Shown piece after piece: positions 1 through 7,091 of a stretch of 9,708 nucleotides of DNA. The position numbers and the translations under genes are program-made. This DNA is from Caulobacterales bacterium. GTDB lineage: Bacteria; Pseudomonadota; Alphaproteobacteria; Caulobacterales; Caulobacteraceae. The DNA lies in contig CANKEA010000032.1 of the NCBI GenBank assembly GCA_947480815.1, positions 1 through 9,708 on the forward strand, in the 5' to 3' direction. Under the pieces are notes generated by a model. The model did not search any database and was not told the DNA's origin. It saw only the letters and a list, made by a program, of their open reading frames with translations. The first letter of the stretch is position 1. Every line of letters begins with the position of its first letter.

Positions 1-10
1 GACAGAATCG

Positions 11-1129
11 GTGACGTTGGTCGCGCCGAAATTCGAGGCATCGCTCCCTGCAACACCGCCATTGCGAGACGATCGCGTTGCCGATGTGCAGCATCCGGCC
101 CGGATCAATGACAGCGGTGCAGAGACTCGTATTCCGCTCTGTTTTATTATTGATGCAATCGACGCTGCCAAGCTTTCCAGTGTGCGCGTGGAGAAGGTTT
201 TGGCTCAGGCTGGTATCGCTCCCGAACTCCACCGGGCCGCGTCGTTGACGGTGACTATCGATCAGTTCTGCCAGGCTTGGCGCGGCCTGTCTGCTGCCAC
301 TGGCGATGAACTCTTCGATTTGGACTCCCGGGGCATGCCCAACGGCAGTTTCGCCGTGCTATGCCAGGCAGCGCTGAGCAGCGTCACCTTGGAAGATGCC
401 GTTGAGCGCTCGCTTCGTTTTCTAGGCGTCATGCTGTCGGACTTTGACGGTCAACTGGTTCGGCGCGGGGGAGAGGCCTGGATCGAATTGGGCGAGAAGG
501 GCGAAAGCCGCCCTCCGCTGTTCTATCTCACCGTATTCCTGATGCTGACCGGGTTCTGTTCCTGGCTCGTTGACCGGCGGATCGTGGTCCACTACGCAAC
601 TTTCCGCGGGCCCGAGCCGGTCGCGGCCGTAGAATACAGGCGGCTGTTCTGCGACTGTCTGCAGTTCAACGCATCGAAATCCAGCATCAGTTTTGACGCC
701 ACGTTCTTGGCGATGCGCCCGCACCGCAACCCGGCCCAGTTGCAGGATTTCCTGCTACGGTCACCGCGCGACCTGTTCACCCAGTACCGTAATTGCGACA
801 GCCTGCCGGGCCGCATCTGGCAGCGGTTGCGTGACACGGCCCCGGACTCTTGGCCCAGCTTTAAGGTCCTGGCCTCGATGCTCAATACGACGCCCTCCAC
901 CCTGCGGCGGCGTCTTGATAATGCAAACAATTCCTATCAACGCCTCAAGGATGGTGTGCGCCAGGAACTGGCCATGGATGCACTGCGTATCGGCCACCAG
1001 CCGATCGCCGAGATCGCCAAGGACCTCGGATACGAGGATCCCAGTGCCTTCTATCGCGCCTTCCGCAAATGGACCGGTCTGACGCCCAACGTCTATCGGG
1101 CCTCTGGCACCGGGGCGAACCTGCCCTAG
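11..1129 (+). CDS. AraC-family transcriptional regulator with arabinose-binding-like N-terminal domain
   Basis: DNA-binding transcriptional regulator, cytoplasmic. About residues 42-240 resemble the ligand-sensing domain found in OruR/ArgR-like AraC proteins (the Arabinose_bd family). The C-terminal 90 residues form the AraC double helix-turn-helix: the first is near residues 283-304 (SFKVLASMLNTTPSTLRRRL), and the second near 331-363 with the signature IAEIAKDLGYEDPSAFYRAF followed by W-TGLTPNVYR. The length of 372 residues is slightly above the usual 330-350. The GTG at 11 is the first start codon in the window, but it has no clear Shine-Dalgarno. The frame is open to the window edge, so the true start may lie upstream, or at the TTG two codons later. 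The gene converges on the TetR gene, with overlapping stops. Its effector and targets are unknown; the adjacent receptor/catabolic genes are candidate targets by position only. Confidence 0.88.
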   Translation: MTLVAPKFEASLPATPPLRDDRVADVQHPARINDSGAETRIPLCFIIDAIDAAKLSSVRVEKVLAQAGIAPELHRAASLTVTIDQFCQAWRGLSAATGDELFDLDSRGMPNGSFAVLCQAALSSVTLEDAVERSLRFLGVMLSDFDGQLVRRGGEAWIELGEKGESRPPLFYLTVFLMLTGFCSWLVDRRIVVHYATFRGPEPVAAVEYRRLFCDCLQFNASKSSISFDATFLAMRPHRNPAQLQDFLLRSPRDLFTQYRNCDSLPGRIWQRLRDTAPDSWPSFKVLASMLNTTPSTLRRRLDNANNSYQRLKDGVRQELAMDALRIGHQPIAEIAKDLGYEDPSAFYRAFRKWTGLTPNVYRASGTGANLP

Positions 1130-1737
1130 GTCTCTTCGGTCAGTCGTGCAGGCGCACAAAGATAGCGATTGGCGAAAACCCGCATTTCATCCGAAAGCGT
1201 TGGCCATGGAATGAAGCGCTGGCTCATGGCGGGATTACTCAGCCGGTTGCGGGCACCGCTGGCCAACAGCACATGCACCACGAACCGCAGCGCGATTTCC
1301 GGGTCCGGGTGGTTGATTTCACGCTCGAACCGTCTCGCTGACCCAATTAAGGCCAGGGTGACGACGCCCTCGCACGCATCGGCGGCCTCTTCGGACCCCT
1401 TGCCGATCAGGAGGTTGCGGTTGTCGCCATGCCAGGCGATCAGTTCTGTCACGAAACGATCGAGCATGGCGGTAAGGCTATCGAAACGCTCGGCCAGTAC
1501 CGCGCTCATATCGCGGCCCAGGCGGCTGATGATTTCATTCTGCACCGCGCGCACCAGTTCGTCGCGGTTTTGGAAACGGCCGTACAGTCCGCCGACCGAG
1601 ACATCGGCCTCCGAGGCCACGGCCGCGATGGTAAAGCTCTCCAGCCCATCGCGCTGCAGTACCCGTTCGGCGGCGTTCAATATGCGGATCGATAGGTCAT
1701 AGCTGCGCTGTTGCTGCGGCGCATTGGCCAGAGTCAT
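1126..1737 (-). CDS. TetR/AcrR-family transcriptional regulator
   Basis: Probable ligand-responsive repressor of 203 residues. The TetR_N DNA-binding domain spans about residues 16-65: helix 1 ILNAAERVLQRDGLESFTI, then the recognition region VSVGGLYGRFQNRDELVRAV. The helical C-terminal part (about 75-200) is the variable ligand/dimerisation domain and gives no hint of the effector. I chose ATG at 1735-1737 because it puts 18 residues before helix 1 and gives a typical TetR length. The frame is open further, to an ATG at 1849-1851 with an AAGG about 6 bases upstream, which would add 38 low-complexity residues. The chosen start lacks a strong Shine-Dalgarno, so the start is uncertain. The gene is divergent from the TonB-dependent receptor, the classic arrangement for a local repressor, and it has palindromes just upstream of its start. 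Confidence 0.9.
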   Translation of the reverse strand: MTLANAPQQQRSYDLSIRILNAAERVLQRDGLESFTIAAVASEADVSVGGLYGRFQNRDELVRAVQNEIISRLGRDMSAVLAERFDSLTAMLDRFVTELIAWHGDNRNLLIGKGSEEAADACEGVVTLALIGSARRFEREINHPDPEIALRFVVHVLLASGARNRLSNPAMSQRFIPWPTLSDEMRVFANRYLCAPARLTEET

Positions 1738-1740
1738 TAA

Positions 1741-1763
1741 GTCGTACGACCGGTTTGCCGGTC
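1741..1763. promoter_or_regulatory. Overlapping palindromes just upstream of the TetR start, candidate auto-operator
   Basis: Two perfect inverted repeats overlap here. GTCGTACGAC (1741-1750) is a 10-base palindrome. GACCGG-TTTG-CCGGTC (1748-1763) has 6-base arms around a 4-base loop. They lie 4 bases upstream of the preferred TetR start codon, where a TetR dimer could block its own transcription, or where an mRNA hairpin could limit translation. If the longer TetR start at 1851 were used, this would be coding sequence. The operator role is inferred from position and symmetry only. Confidence 0.35.
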
Positions 1764-2019
1764 CGCCGCGCTGCTGTTCCGCACCCTGCCTGCGCAAGAA
1801 ACCTACCTTAATTACCCGTCCGCCCCCGCATGGGCGAACTCGACAATCCATCTAAGCCTTGGACTGACCGCGCACTCAACGGGCTTATCGTGTTTTAGCG
1901 ACCGATCACTCCGCCTGACTGCAACACGCGATCGCACCCATGAGCATAGCTTTGATGCTGATTTTCACCGATTATGAAGCGGGCGCATGCTGGATGGTCT
2001 GATCCACTATGGCACCTAG

Positions 2020-2051
2020 GCCTGCGACTGTGGCCCCAAGGAAACGCAGGC
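2020..2051. repeat. Inverted repeat GCCTGCG-N18-CGCAGGC upstream of the receptor gene
   Basis: Perfect 7-base arms at 2020-2026 and 2045-2051 enclose 18 bases. It lies about 200 bases upstream of the receptor start. No T-tract follows, so it does not look like a terminator. It could be a spaced regulator site, a leader hairpin if transcription starts upstream, or chance in GC-rich DNA. Confidence 0.3.
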
Positions 2052-2152
2052 AGACTTTCTGCTGCCCATGCGATCTAAAGTCTCCAAAAAGCTGAATGAA
2101 ATCAATTGTAGTGGCAAAAAAACTCACGAAAATGATGTTTTACGACAATCCC

Positions 2153-2172
2153 AAGGCTACAGGGTTAGCCTT
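2153..2172. promoter_or_regulatory. Inverted repeat AAGGCTA-N6-TAGCCTT, candidate operator of the receptor gene
   Basis: Perfect 7-base arms (2153-2159 and 2166-2172) surround CAGGGT. The site is 80 bases upstream of the receptor ATG, in the AT-richer part of the intergenic region. The 20-base dyad is the size of a typical TetR-family operator, and a TetR gene is divergent here. However, the arms do not match the palindromes near the TetR start, so the binding protein is not identified. A role as a leader hairpin is also possible. Confidence 0.4.
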
Positions 2173-2252
2173 ACAGAAGCGGCTCACTGGCTTGCTCACG
2201 ATGGAAGAGTCTATCTTCTAACGGCCGGATAAATTTTTTGGGGGAAATTACC

Positions 2253-5108
2253 ATGAAGATGACCCGCGGGTCTTATCTGCTGACCGCTTCGGTCCTGGCC
2301 CTGACGCTCAGTGGCGTCGCCCACGCCCAAACCGCCGCCACCGATGCTCCGGCCACTGCTGTTGACGAAGTGGTTGTTACCGGTTCGCGCTTGGCCACCG
2401 CTGGATTCACAGCACCGACGCCCGTCACCGTGGTCGGCGCTGCTCAGATGGCGCAGCGCGCCCCGACATCGGTTTACGATATCACCAAGGACATCCCGAG
2501 CTTCCGTGCCTCGGGCGGTCCAACCGGTAACTCCTACGGCCAGCAGGCCGCCGGCCAAGCCAACCTTGACCTTCGCGGCTTGGGCGCTACGCGCACCCTG
2601 ACCCTGCTTGACGGTCACCGCCACGTGCCGACCAATCAGACCAACGCCTATGACTCCAACATGGTGCCGGTCAGCATGGTGGACCGTACCGAAATCGTGA
2701 CCGGCGGCGCGTCCGCGGCTTACGGCTCGGACGCCGTCGCCGGCGTGGTCAACTTCGTGCTGAAGAGCAAGATGTCCGGCTTCAGCGGCTATGTGCAAAA
2801 TCAGCTCTCGCAACGCGGCGATGACGTCGAACCCGCGATCAGCTTGGCCTGGGGCACGGGCTTCAACCGCGACCGCGGTCAATTCATGATCGGCACCGAA
2901 TATTCCGAGAACCACGGCGTCGGCAACATGTACTCCCGCGAGTGGGGTAAGCAGGAACCGGGCCAGTTTACGACGGCGAACGTGCGCGCCGCGGGCATCC
3001 CCGCCAATATTATCGCCAATAACGTTGAGCTGGCTGGCTACACCCTTGGCGGCATCATCAACTCCGGCCCCCTCAAGGGCACGGCCTTTGGCCCCGGTGG
3101 TACGCCTTATCAGTTCCAATACGGTCCGATCGTCGGTTCGACCGAAATGTATTCACCCAGTCAGGCCAACTACGGTCAGATTGAGTACCTGAACATGATG
3201 ATCCAGTCGCCGTTCGAGCGGACCAGCGCCCTTGCGAAGCTGACCTACGAAATCAACGACAATCTGAAGTTCAGCGCCCACGTCGACTACGGCAGCCTGA
3301 TGACGCACGCGACTACCATCACGGTGCGTCAGCCCACAAACTTCATTGTGTTGCGGACCAACCCATTCCTGCCGGCGGCAACGCTCAATGCGATGGTCGC
3401 CAATAACCTGCAGTCGGTCACCGTTTCGCGGATGAACATGGACGTCGGCCCGCTGACCTCCGGCAACCGGACTGAGACCCTCAACGGCGACGCCAAGCTG
3501 GAAGGCACTATCCACCTCGGTGGCGACTGGAAGTGGGATGCCTCGATCGGTAAGGGCAAGACCTACTTCGTGTTCGACTTCAACAACACACCGGCCGAAC
3601 CCAGCCAGATGGCTTCTGCCTATGCGGTCGCTGGTCCGAATGGCACCGCCGTCTGCGGCCCGAACGCGACCAACCCGATGTTGAACAGCGTGAACTCCGC
3701 TCAGAAGGCCACATATCTTGCCAACGTGCGCCCCGGCTGCGTGCCCTGGAATATTTTCGGCCCGGCCGGCAACCAGGACGCTATCACCTACTTCAACTCG
3801 CACAGCACCCAGGCGAACTTCTTCGACGAAGACAACGCTGCCGCCAACATCTCCGGAGAGCCGCTCACGCTGCCTGCTGGTCCGGTCTCAGTCGCCGCCG
3901 GCGCTGAATGGTGCAGCGACAAGGCACACGTGACGAGCACGCCTGACGGTATCAAAGGCATCCTGGTGAACTCCAACCCAGGTGCCTATGACGCCACGAC
4001 CAGCGTCAAGGAAGGCTATGTGGAACTCGGCGTTCCTCTGCTCAAGGACGTGCCGTTCGCAAAGTCGTTAGATCTGAACGGGGCGGTCCGTCGCACCGAT
4101 TATTCGATCTCCGGCCCGGTCACCACCTGGAAGATCGGCGCCACCTGGGAACCGAACGATTGGCTTCGTTTCCGTTATACCAAGTCGCTCGACATCCGCG
4201 CGCCGAACATCAATGAACTGTTCAACCCGGGCTCCGGTGGTGCCAGCAACGTCACCAACAAGGTGACCGGTATCGCAGGCTTCGTTTCGTCGCGTACCAC
4301 AGGCAATCCCAACTTGGTGCCTGAAGAAGGCCAAACCGATACGGCCGGCGTTGTGTTCCAACCGCACTGGGGCTTCACCAACGGCTTCCGCGCCTCCGTC
4401 GACTGGTACAATATCGAGATCAACGGCATTATCGCCTCGGTCGGGGCTCAGGACGTGCTGGATCGCCTGCTGCTGGAAAAGCAAACCCAGTACGAACAGT
4501 TTGTGGTCCGTAGCACCGTTAACCCGGTTGGCTTCGACTCGGTGAACGGCACCCCGAGCAACACCAACACGCTGATCGCCAGCGGCCTTGACATGGAATT
4601 CGCCTACCGTGTGCCGCTTGAGAACTTTGACGTTCCGGGCTCTCTCAACCTTCGTGCGCTTGGTACTTTCGCCAGCGATCTGCGGACCCTGACCCTCGCC
4701 CAAGGCGTTTTGAAGAATGACGTCGACAACGCCGGCACCTCGGTCCCGACCTGGTCCTGGAACGGTAACGTCAGCTATATGCTGGATAAGTGGAACTTCA
4801 GCCTGACCACCCGCTTCACCACGGGCGTCAAGTACAGCGCCACCTTGAAGGGCCCGGATGACCCGGACTACAACCCGGCCTCCGCCAACTCAATTAACCG
4901 CAACCAGTGGCCGAAGTCGCTGCTGTACAATACCAACATCAGCTACGACATCATCAACGATGGCGGCAAGAAGCTCACGGGCTACCTCTTGATCGACAAC
5001 CTACTCGACAAGCAGCCCCCGATCGTGGCGATGAACATCATTTCGGGTGGTAACCCGTATGACATCGTCGGGCGTCGCTTTAAGTTCGGCCTGCGGTTCG
5101 CCTTCTAG
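2253..5108 (+). CDS. TonB-dependent outer-membrane receptor
   Basis: Outer-membrane beta-barrel that takes up a bulky substrate using TonB-ExbBD energy. The start is ATG 2253, preceded by GGGGGAA with about 6 bases spacing; the TTG at 2238 in the same frame is not used. It encodes 951 residues. A signal peptide (residues 1-25) has a hydrophobic core and an AHA-Q cleavage site. The TonB box DEVVVTGSR is at 38-46. The plug domain (about 55-172) contains NLDLRGLGATRTLTLLDG (104-121) and VTGGASAAYGSDAVAGVVNF (149-168). The rest is the 22-strand barrel, ending in GRRFKFGLRFAF with the terminal Phe needed for barrel assembly. C468 and C496 bracket an extracellular-loop segment ending VPWNIFG, a pattern common in this alphaproteobacterial subfamily. 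C554 is a third, less usual cysteine. The ligand cannot be read from sequence. The neighbouring amidase suggests an organic nutrient rather than iron, by inference. Confidence 0.96.
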   Translation: MKMTRGSYLLTASVLALTLSGVAHAQTAATDAPATAVDEVVVTGSRLATAGFTAPTPVTVVGAAQMAQRAPTSVYDITKDIPSFRASGGPTGNSYGQQAAGQANLDLRGLGATRTLTLLDGHRHVPTNQTNAYDSNMVPVSMVDRTEIVTGGASAAYGSDAVAGVVNFVLKSKMSGFSGYVQNQLSQRGDDVEPAISLAWGTGFNRDRGQFMIGTEYSENHGVGNMYSREWGKQEPGQFTTANVRAAGIPANIIANNVELAGYTLGGIINSGPLKGTAFGPGGTPYQFQYGPIVGSTEMYSPSQANYGQIEYLNMMIQSPFERTSALAKLTYEINDNLKFSAHVDYGSLMTHATTITVRQPTNFIVLRTNPFLPAATLNAMVANNLQSVTVSRMNMDVGPLTSGNRTETLNGDAKLEGTIHLGGDWKWDASIGKGKTYFVFDFNNTPAEPSQMASAYAVAGPNGTAVCGPNATNPMLNSVNSAQKATYLANVRPGCVPWNIFGPAGNQDAITYFNSHSTQANFFDEDNAAANISGEPLTLPAGPVSVAAGAEWCSDKAHVTSTPDGIKGILVNSNPGAYDATTSVKEGYVELGVPLLKDVPFAKSLDLNGAVRRTDYSISGPVTTWKIGATWEPNDWLRFRYTKSLDIRAPNINELFNPGSGGASNVTNKVTGIAGFVSSRTTGNPNLVPEEGQTDTAGVVFQPHWGFTNGFRASVDWYNIEINGIIASVGAQDVLDRLLLEKQTQYEQFVVRSTVNPVGFDSVNGTPSNTNTLIASGLDMEFAYRVPLENFDVPGSLNLRALGTFASDLRTLTLAQGVLKNDVDNAGTSVPTWSWNGNVSYMLDKWNFSLTTRFTTGVKYSATLKGPDDPDYNPASANSINRNQWPKSLLYNTNISYDIINDGGKKLTGYLLIDNLLDKQPPIVAMNIISGGNPYDIVGRRFKFGLRFAF

Positions 5109-5174
5109 GCGGAAGATGGGGCCTCAGGTTCCGGCCTTGCTGGGTCTGGGGCGTCCTTCTCGATACGATTCAAT

Positions 5175-5210
5175 GGCGGGTCGCACCTTGTGTGCGGCCC
5201 GTCTTTGTTT
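5175..5210 (+). terminator. Intrinsic terminator after the receptor gene
   Basis: A 12-pair stem, GGCGGGTCGCAC (5175-5186) with GTGCGGCCCGTC (5192-5203), including two G-U pairs, closes a 5-base loop CTTGT. It is followed directly by TTTGTTT (5204-5210). It lies 66 bases after the receptor stop codon. It should cut transcription between the abundant receptor message and the cupin-amidase pair. Because the T-tract abuts the cupin ribosome binding site, it could also act as an attenuator, or mask that site. Confidence 0.82.
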
Positions 5211-5222
5211 GGAGCAGAGAGC

Positions 5223-5600
5223 ATGAAACGCCAGGGTGCATCGATCAGCCACGCGAATGACGCCCCATTCGTTGAGGGATTGCGCGACTTCTTCGCCTAT
5301 CGCGATCTAGGAATTGCCGAGGCCACCGGCGGTACAGCTGTGGCCCACGTGATCCGCGCCAGCGGCGCGAGTGATAAGGCGCAGGCCTGGCACTGGCACG
5401 ACACGCAATTTCAGATGGTTTACGTGCTCAAGGGCTGGGTCGATTTCGAATATGAGGGCCAAGGACGGGTGCGGTTGAGCGCCGGCTCTAGTGTCTACCA
5501 ACCGCCAAACATCCGGCACCGTGAACTGGGCCACAGCGACGATCTGGAAATGCTCGAGGTCGTCACCCCCGCTAAATTCGCCACCGTCGAGGATCAATGA
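5223..5600 (+). CDS. Small single-domain cupin protein
   Basis: A 125-residue cytoplasmic single-domain cupin beta-barrel. The start is ATG 5223, with GGAG at 5211-5214, 8 bases upstream; a GTG at 5190 in frame would start inside the terminator stem and is rejected. Cupin motif 1 is H57-W-H59-x4-Q64-x6-G71: the usual metal-binding Glu is replaced by Gln. Motif 2 is G88-x5-P94-x-N96-x2-H99. The two-His + Gln + His set can still bind a metal. It overlaps the downstream amidase by ATGA, so the two are probably translationally coupled and work in one pathway. No specific reaction can be assigned. Possible roles are a small dioxygenase, an isomerase, or a ligand-binding/accessory protein for the amidase step. 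Confidence 0.9.
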   Translation: MKRQGASISHANDAPFVEGLRDFFAYRDLGIAEATGGTAVAHVIRASGASDKAQAWHWHDTQFQMVYVLKGWVDFEYEGQGRVRLSAGSSVYQPPNIRHRELGHSDDLEMLEVVTPAKFATVEDQ

Positions 5601-6886
5601 CCCCCGCAGATCTATCCCAGCTTTCGGCCTCGCAGGCCGCCGCCGCCCTGCGCTCGGGTGCCCTCACGGTTGAACGCCTGGCCATGGCCTGCCTTGACCG
5701 CATCGAGGTCCGCGACGCCGATATCCGGGCCTGGGCCTATCTTGACCGGGACCTGGTGCTGGCCAACGCTCGCGCGCTGGATGGTTCATCGTCGCGGGGT
5801 CCACTGTATGGCCTGCCCGTTGGCATAAAAGACATCATGCAGACGGCAGACATGCCGACCCAGTACAATTCCCCCCTCTACAAAGGGCATTTCCCAACCG
5901 TTGATGCCGCCTGCGTAAGCTTGTTGCGCTCAGCTGGAGCGCTGATTTTCGGCAAGACCGACACCGTGGAATTCGCCGCTACCGGTCGGCGCGCCGCGAC
6001 CCGCAATCCGCATGATCTGACCCACGGTCCGGGCGGTTCATCCAGTGGCTCGGCCGCCGCTGTCGCTGATTTCCAGGTTCCGCTGTCGCTTGGCACCCAG
6101 ACGGCCGGCTCTATGGTCCGGCCGGCCTCGTTTTGCGGGGTATGGGCCATGAAACCGACGTGGGGTCTGATCAATCGCGAAGGCTCCAAGATCTATTCCA
6201 ACACCTTAGACACCATCGGCTGGTTCGCACGCAGCGCCGACGACCTCATGCTGCTGCAGGATGTCTATGACGCGGATGTGGGCGATTATCCCATGCTGCC
6301 AATACGTGGTGCTCGCATCGCGGTCTGTCAGACCCCGGCATGGTCCAAGGCAACGGAGGCTACTCGCACCGCCCTTGCTGCGGCCGCCGACGGATTGCGG
6401 AAGGCGGGCGCTATCGTCACCGACTTGAACCTGCCGTCCGAGTTCGACCCCCTGCCGGACCAGCAGACCCTCATCATGCGTGCCGAGGGCCGCGCCGCCT
6501 TTCTGGCTGACGCCCGCGCCCATCCTGGTCAGCTGGAGCCCAGGCTCCAGGAAATGGTCGACAACACCGATGGCCACACCCGTTCTGGCCTATTGGCCGC
6601 CTATGACGCTGCCGCCTTGCGTCGGTCGCAGTTCGACGCCATCGCGTCCGGGTTCGATGCTGTCATCGCGCCCAGTGCCCCCGGCGAGGCCCCGCTGGGG
6701 CTCGAAGATGTCGGCGACCCTGTGTTCAACGGTATGTGGACCCTGTTGCACGTTCCAACCGTCAATGTGCCGGCCTTCACTGGACCGCAGGGGCTGCCCG
6801 TCGGGATCACCGTGATCGGGCCTCGTTTTGCGGATCGAAAAGCCTTGGCCGCAGCCAAGGCGGTAGGGACTGCGCTGGGTCTATAG
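5597..6886 (+). CDS. Amidase signature family amide hydrolase
   Basis: A 429-residue soluble hydrolase that should cleave a carboxamide or related C-N bond to the acid and an amine or ammonia. The Ser-cisSer-Lys triad of the amidase signature family is visible: K78 in GLPVGIKDI, the cis-Ser S148 in HGPGGSSSGSAAAVA, and the nucleophile S172 in GTQTAGSMVRPASFCG. The 24-residue spacing between the two serines matches GatA and FAAH. The C-terminus GLPVGITVIGPRFADRKAL is the usual end of the family. The length is slightly short but complete. Other parts of a GatCAB complex are absent and the N-terminus is unlike GatA, so this is a catabolic amidase rather than tRNA-Gln amidotransferase. The start ATG overlaps the cupin TGA, with GAGGA at 5589-5593. 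The substrate is unknown. Confidence 0.93.
   Translation: MTPADLSQLSASQAAAALRSGALTVERLAMACLDRIEVRDADIRAWAYLDRDLVLANARALDGSSSRGPLYGLPVGIKDIMQTADMPTQYNSPLYKGHFPTVDAACVSLLRSAGALIFGKTDTVEFAATGRRAATRNPHDLTHGPGGSSSGSAAAVADFQVPLSLGTQTAGSMVRPASFCGVWAMKPTWGLINREGSKIYSNTLDTIGWFARSADDLMLLQDVYDADVGDYPMLPIRGARIAVCQTPAWSKATEATRTALAAAADGLRKAGAIVTDLNLPSEFDPLPDQQTLIMRAEGRAAFLADARAHPGQLEPRLQEMVDNTDGHTRSGLLAAYDAAALRRSQFDAIASGFDAVIAPSAPGEAPLGLEDVGDPVFNGMWTLLHVPTVNVPAFTGPQGLPVGITVIGPRFADRKALAAAKAVGTALGL
6842..6861 (+). repeat. Perfect hairpin GCCTTGGC-CGCA-GCCAAGGC at the 3' end of the amidase gene
   Basis: Perfect 8-base arms with a 4-base loop lie inside the last codons of the amidase, 22 bases before its stop. 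No T-tract follows, so it is not a standard intrinsic terminator. It codes for ordinary amidase residues (near ALAAAKA). It could stabilise the 3' end of the mRNA or be chance. Confidence 0.4.
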
Positions 6887-6909
6887 CCTTCAAAAATCGG
6901 CGGTCACAG

Positions 6910-6945
6910 TCAGGGTCAGGGTCAAGGTCAGGGTCAGGGTCAGGG
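6910..6945. repeat. TCAGGG hexamer tandem repeat, six units, possible G-quadruplex
   Basis: Six consecutive 6-base units: TCAGGG at 6910, 6916, 6928, 6934 and 6940, with the third unit (6922) changed to TCAAGG. The degenerate TCACAG precedes the array and TCCGTG follows it. It starts 23 bases after the amidase stop, in the gap between two convergent genes. Five GGG runs on the + strand, mostly separated by TCA, meet the simple pattern for a four-tract G-quadruplex. The rest of the 205-base gap (to 7091) shows only weak hairpins, for example 6998-7019 with a 2-base bulge, and no gene. The repeat may help end transcription from either side, or be a neutral microsatellite. Confidence 0.9.
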
Positions 6946-7091
6946 TCCGTGGCTGTAGTAGGGTCGTCTGGCGCGCGGTCCGCATGAGGCACTCGCGGCC
7001 AATCCGAACGGGCTTTGGCGTCACCTGCCCGCCCCGGACGCGAGACCGCCGATAAGGGCCGCCGGGCTGAGGCGCGAAAGTAGACCGGGTC

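Larger units (their letters stand above)
1764..2252. other. Divergent intergenic/regulatory region without a convincing gene
   Basis: About 490 bases between the TetR and receptor genes. I see no RNA gene and no promoter I would defend. The half nearest the receptor (about 2080-2240) is clearly richer in A and T than the coding DNA, as expected of a promoter and leader. The region contains the GCGATCGC palindrome (1928-1935), a 7-base-arm stem-loop (2020-2051) and a 7-6-7 inverted repeat (2153-2172), listed separately. A 54-codon frame from ATG 2068 to TAA 2230-2232 is open, but it has AT-rich third positions unlike the neighbouring genes and no recognisable motif, so I do not call it. Confidence 0.6.

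Noticed and set aside
1738..1851. N-terminal extension of the TetR gene to ATG 1851
   Set aside because: It would add 38 Gly/Arg-rich residues before helix 1, atypical for the family, and it covers the palindromes. The AAGG upstream keeps it as an alternative, so it is rejected only as the preferred start.
2192..2220. Sigma70-like promoter TTGCTC-17-CTTCTA before the receptor
   Set aside because: Both hexamers match the consensus poorly, so I could not support a promoter call.
2068..2232. 54-codon + strand frame in the receptor leader
   Set aside because: Third codon positions are AT-rich, unlike all real genes here; there is no clear ribosome binding site and no recognisable motif, and it overlaps the likely promoter region.
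2211..3119. 302-codon open frame on the minus strand opposite the receptor gene
   Set aside because: It lies antisense to an unambiguous TonB-dependent receptor, has repetitive Gly/Ala/Arg/His composition without any family motif, and is explained by the high GC third positions of the + strand gene. The same applies to the minus frames at 3153-3803 and 4068-4703.
6842..6861. Terminator for the amidase gene
   Set aside because: The hairpin is perfect but lies within the coding sequence and has no T-tract, so it is reported only as an inverted repeat.
6910..6945. CRISPR array or telomere-like sequence
   Set aside because: The units are 6 bases with no spacers and no cas genes, and a short internal hexamer array in a bacterial convergent gap is not a telomere.
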